Both the position numbers and the translations under genes were made by a program. From contig JAYTVC010000035.1 of assembly GCA_043744215.1 (NCBI GenBank), positions 1 through 21,857 on the forward strand: a stretch of DNA of 21,857 bases, given 5' to 3'. Below, piece by piece: positions 19,997-21,857 of this stretch; the stretch's first letter is position 1; every line of letters begins with the position of its first letter. This DNA is from JBEEJL01 sp043744215 (GTDB lineage: Bacteria; Pseudomonadota; Gammaproteobacteria; Burkholderiales; JBEEJL01). Under the pieces are notes generated by a model, which saw nothing but the letters and a program-made list of their open reading frames with translations, was not told the DNA's origin and searched no databases.

Positions 19997-21857
19997 TTAC
20001 TGTTGCGCGCGCCCTGCATCAAGTTTTGCATTCGGTGTCGGTTGATATTCGGGCACCCATTGTTTGAGGGCCACACGCACTTCATCATCGGCGACGATGT
20101 GGTCTTGCCTGAACCAGCTTTTCAATTTCTCCAGCCACAATGCATCAACGACGCGCGCCTGCGCAATACGCAATTTCGGGTGCGGCGTGGAGCGGGTTTG
20201 TTCGTCATCGGCCAGCAGCTCTTCAAACAATTTTTCGCCGGGACGCAGGCCCGTGAAGTTGATTTTGATTTCGTCTTCGGTAAATCCTGACAGGCGAATC
20301 ATGTCGCGCGCCATGTCGGCAATGCGCACCGGCTCGCCCATGTCCATCACAAAAATTTCGCCGCCCTTGCCCATATGGCCGGCCTGCAATACCAACTGCG
20401 CCGCTTCGGGTATGGACATGAAATAACGGATGATGTCGGGGTGCGTCACCGTAACGGGCCCGCCTTTGCTGATTTGTTCCTGGAAACGCGGGATGACGCT
20501 GCCAGTGCTGCCGAGCACGTTGCCGAAGCGCACCATTTCAAATTTTGTCGTGCCAGAACCCTGCAAACCCTGGCACACCATTTCCGCCAGGCGCTTGGAT
20601 GCGCCCATGACATTGGTGGGGTTCACCGCCTTGTCAGTCGAGATCAGCACAAATTTTTTCACGCCTTGTTTGATCGCGGCGCTGGCCACAGTGAAAGTGC
20701 CCAGCACGTTATTCTGTATCGCTTCCCATGTGTTGACGTCTTCCATCAACGGCACATGCTTGTAGGCTGCCGCGTGGAAAATTACGCTGGGTTGATAGTC
20801 GGCAATGACTTGGTTCATGCGCATGGCATTTTTGACGTCACCCATTACGCAAGCGATGGTGGTGCCGGGATGATAATCGCGGAATTCCTGCTCGAGTTTG
20901 TAGAGCGCGAATTCATTCAATTCAAACAACACCAATAAGCGCGGCTTGAATGCGGCAATCTGGCGACACAATTCCGAACCGATAGAACCGCCGGCACCCG
21001 TCACCATCACACATTGATTTTCAAGAAATTCTTTAATGCCTGCGTTGTCGAGCACGACTGCATCACGGCGCAATAAATCTTCCACCTCCACTTTGCGCAC
21101 CTGCGATACTGTTACGCGCCCGCTCATCAAATCTTCGAATGCCGGCACTGTCAGCACCTGCACGCCCGCACTCGCGCACAACTCAATCGCCCGTCGGCGC
21201 ACCGTATACGTAGCCGACGGCATGGCAATAATGGCATGCTTGGCCTGCAACGCAGCGGCCCAGTGCGGCAACTCATCAAGCCGGCCAAATACGCCAACGC
21301 CGTGCAATTGGCGACCCTGCTTGCTCATGTTGTCATCCAGTAGCCCAACAACTTTCCAATCTTCACTGCGCCGCAACTCTTTAACCAGATTGACCGCTGC
21401 ATTGCCGGCACCCAGCACAATAACCGGTTTGCTATCTGTTGCTCGGTGTCCGGAAGACGACGTGTATTCTTGCCATGCGCGGTACAACAAACGCGTACCG
21501 GCAACCGCCATCAGCAACAGGATGGGATTGAGAAAAAATATCGAGCGGGGCACTGATAAATCCGAACGATAAACGACCATGACAAATGCGACGGCAAGTG
21601 CGGCACTCAATACCGCAACGAGAATGCGGCCCATATCAAGTAAGCTGGTATAGCGCCAAATTCCCCGATATAAACCAAAAGCCCACAGCATAAAAATCTC
21701 TAGCGGCACCACGACAATGGCGCCCGCTAATAGAGACGTAATTTGTTCTGCCGGTACATCGAAATTGAATCGGAGCAAATAAGCGGCCATCCACGCCGTG
21801 AGCCCGGCAAGAATGTCGTGCAACAGCGCCAGCAGCGCCTTGCCGCTAACTCTTACC
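19997..21857 (-). CDS. WbpM/CapD-type nucleoside-diphosphate-sugar 4,6-dehydratase (partial, cut by window edge)
   Basis: At least 619 residues are visible. The frame stays open to the last base of the window, so the true start is probably a short way outside; a TTG at 21823 is not the start. The N-terminus has about four membrane helices (e.g. AIVVVPLEIFMLWAFGLY and ILVAVLSAALAVAFVMVVY). Then come a first nucleotide-binding motif VLGAGNAAVN and the catalytic short-chain dehydrogenase domain, with VTGAGGSIGSELCRQI, YKHVPLMED and STDKAVNPTNVMGASKR. Such proteins are inner-membrane enzymes that convert UDP-GlcNAc to UDP-4-keto-6-deoxy sugars for O-antigen or capsule (QuiNAc/FucNAc routes). The C-terminus (LRPGEKLFEELLADDEQT) is typical and complete. 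A 276-bp gap separates it from gmd on the same strand. Confidence 0.93.
   Translation of the reverse strand, partial: VRVSGKALLALLHDILAGLTAWMAAYLLRFNFDVPAEQITSLLAGAIVVVPLEIFMLWAFGLYRGIWRYTSLLDMGRILVAVLSAALAVAFVMVVYRSDLSVPRSIFFLNPILLLMAVAGTRLLYRAWQEYTSSSGHRATDSKPVIVLGAGNAAVNLVKELRRSEDWKVVGLLDDNMSKQGRQLHGVGVFGRLDELPHWAAALQAKHAIIAMPSATYTVRRRAIELCASAGVQVLTVPAFEDLMSGRVTVSQVRKVEVEDLLRRDAVVLDNAGIKEFLENQCVMVTGAGGSIGSELCRQIAAFKPRLLVLFELNEFALYKLEQEFRDYHPGTTIACVMGDVKNAMRMNQVIADYQPSVIFHAAAYKHVPLMEDVNTWEAIQNNVLGTFTVASAAIKQGVKKFVLISTDKAVNPTNVMGASKRLAEMVCQGLQGSGTTKFEMVRFGNVLGSTGSVIPRFQEQISKGGPVTVTHPDIIRYFMSIPEAAQLVLQAGHMGKGGEIFVMDMGEPVRIADMARDMIRLSGFTEDEIKINFTGLRPGEKLFEELLADDEQTRSTPHPKLRIAQARVVDALWLEKLKSWFRQDHIVADDEVRVALKQWVPEYQPTPNAKLDAGRAQQ

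Noticed and set aside
1..21857. tRNA or rRNA genes, transposases, phage or defence-system genes
   Set aside because: None could be recognised on either strand; all large frames are assigned to metabolic, envelope or chaperone genes.

Overview
The window looks like chromosomal DNA of a Gram-negative proteobacterium, most likely a betaproteobacterium. The reasons are outer-membrane TonB-dependent receptors, an MsbA lipid A flippase, a TIGR02449-like/zapA/6S RNA/EVE-domain gene block, and a groESL operon with a perfect HrcA/CIRCE operator under a sigma70-type promoter. The class assignment is an inference from gene content and order; no rRNA gene is present. The right edge cuts through a gene.

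Layout. 1-2420: a secreted Sel1-repeat protein (minus strand), flanked by repeat-rich non-coding DNA of about 1.2 kb. That DNA contains a roughly 180-bp direct duplication, several dispersed inverted repeats and a MITE-like element. 2421-4621: groES-groEL operon (minus) with promoter and CIRCE. 4745-7170: a three-gene plus-strand cassette of a GbsR/MarR-type regulator, a DUF4166 protein and a saccharopine-dehydrogenase-like oxidoreductase. 7437-9818: a TonB-dependent receptor with a bidirectional terminator. 9946-11368: an EVE-domain protein, 6S RNA, zapA and a small coiled-coil gene, all minus. 11490-13690: cobalamin riboswitch and btuB-like vitamin B12 receptor (plus). 13835-15619: msbA. 15696-21857: surface-polysaccharide genes, namely a WaaE-like glycosyltransferase (plus), then on minus a second family 2 glycosyltransferase, GDP-L-fucose synthase, GDP-mannose 4,6-dehydratase and a WbpM/CapD-type dehydratase that runs off the window.

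How the genes work together. The right third is a cell-envelope region: MsbA flips the lipid A-core, the glycosyltransferases extend core or O-chains, Gmd plus Fcl make GDP-L-fucose, and the WbpM-type enzyme starts synthesis of UDP-linked 6-deoxy-amino sugars. The two receptors handle outer-membrane nutrient uptake; one is B12-controlled through the riboswitch.

Most notable non-gene signal: seven intergenic copies of a conserved AT-rich element, core AATCAA-N4-TTA, which fits the integration host factor consensus WATCAR-N4-TTR but is conserved beyond it. Copies lie at 207, 4667, 7245, 9825, 15634, 17617 and 19887, several within 15 bp of a stop codon. I found no clear sign of a new defence system, CRISPR array, prophage or transposase.
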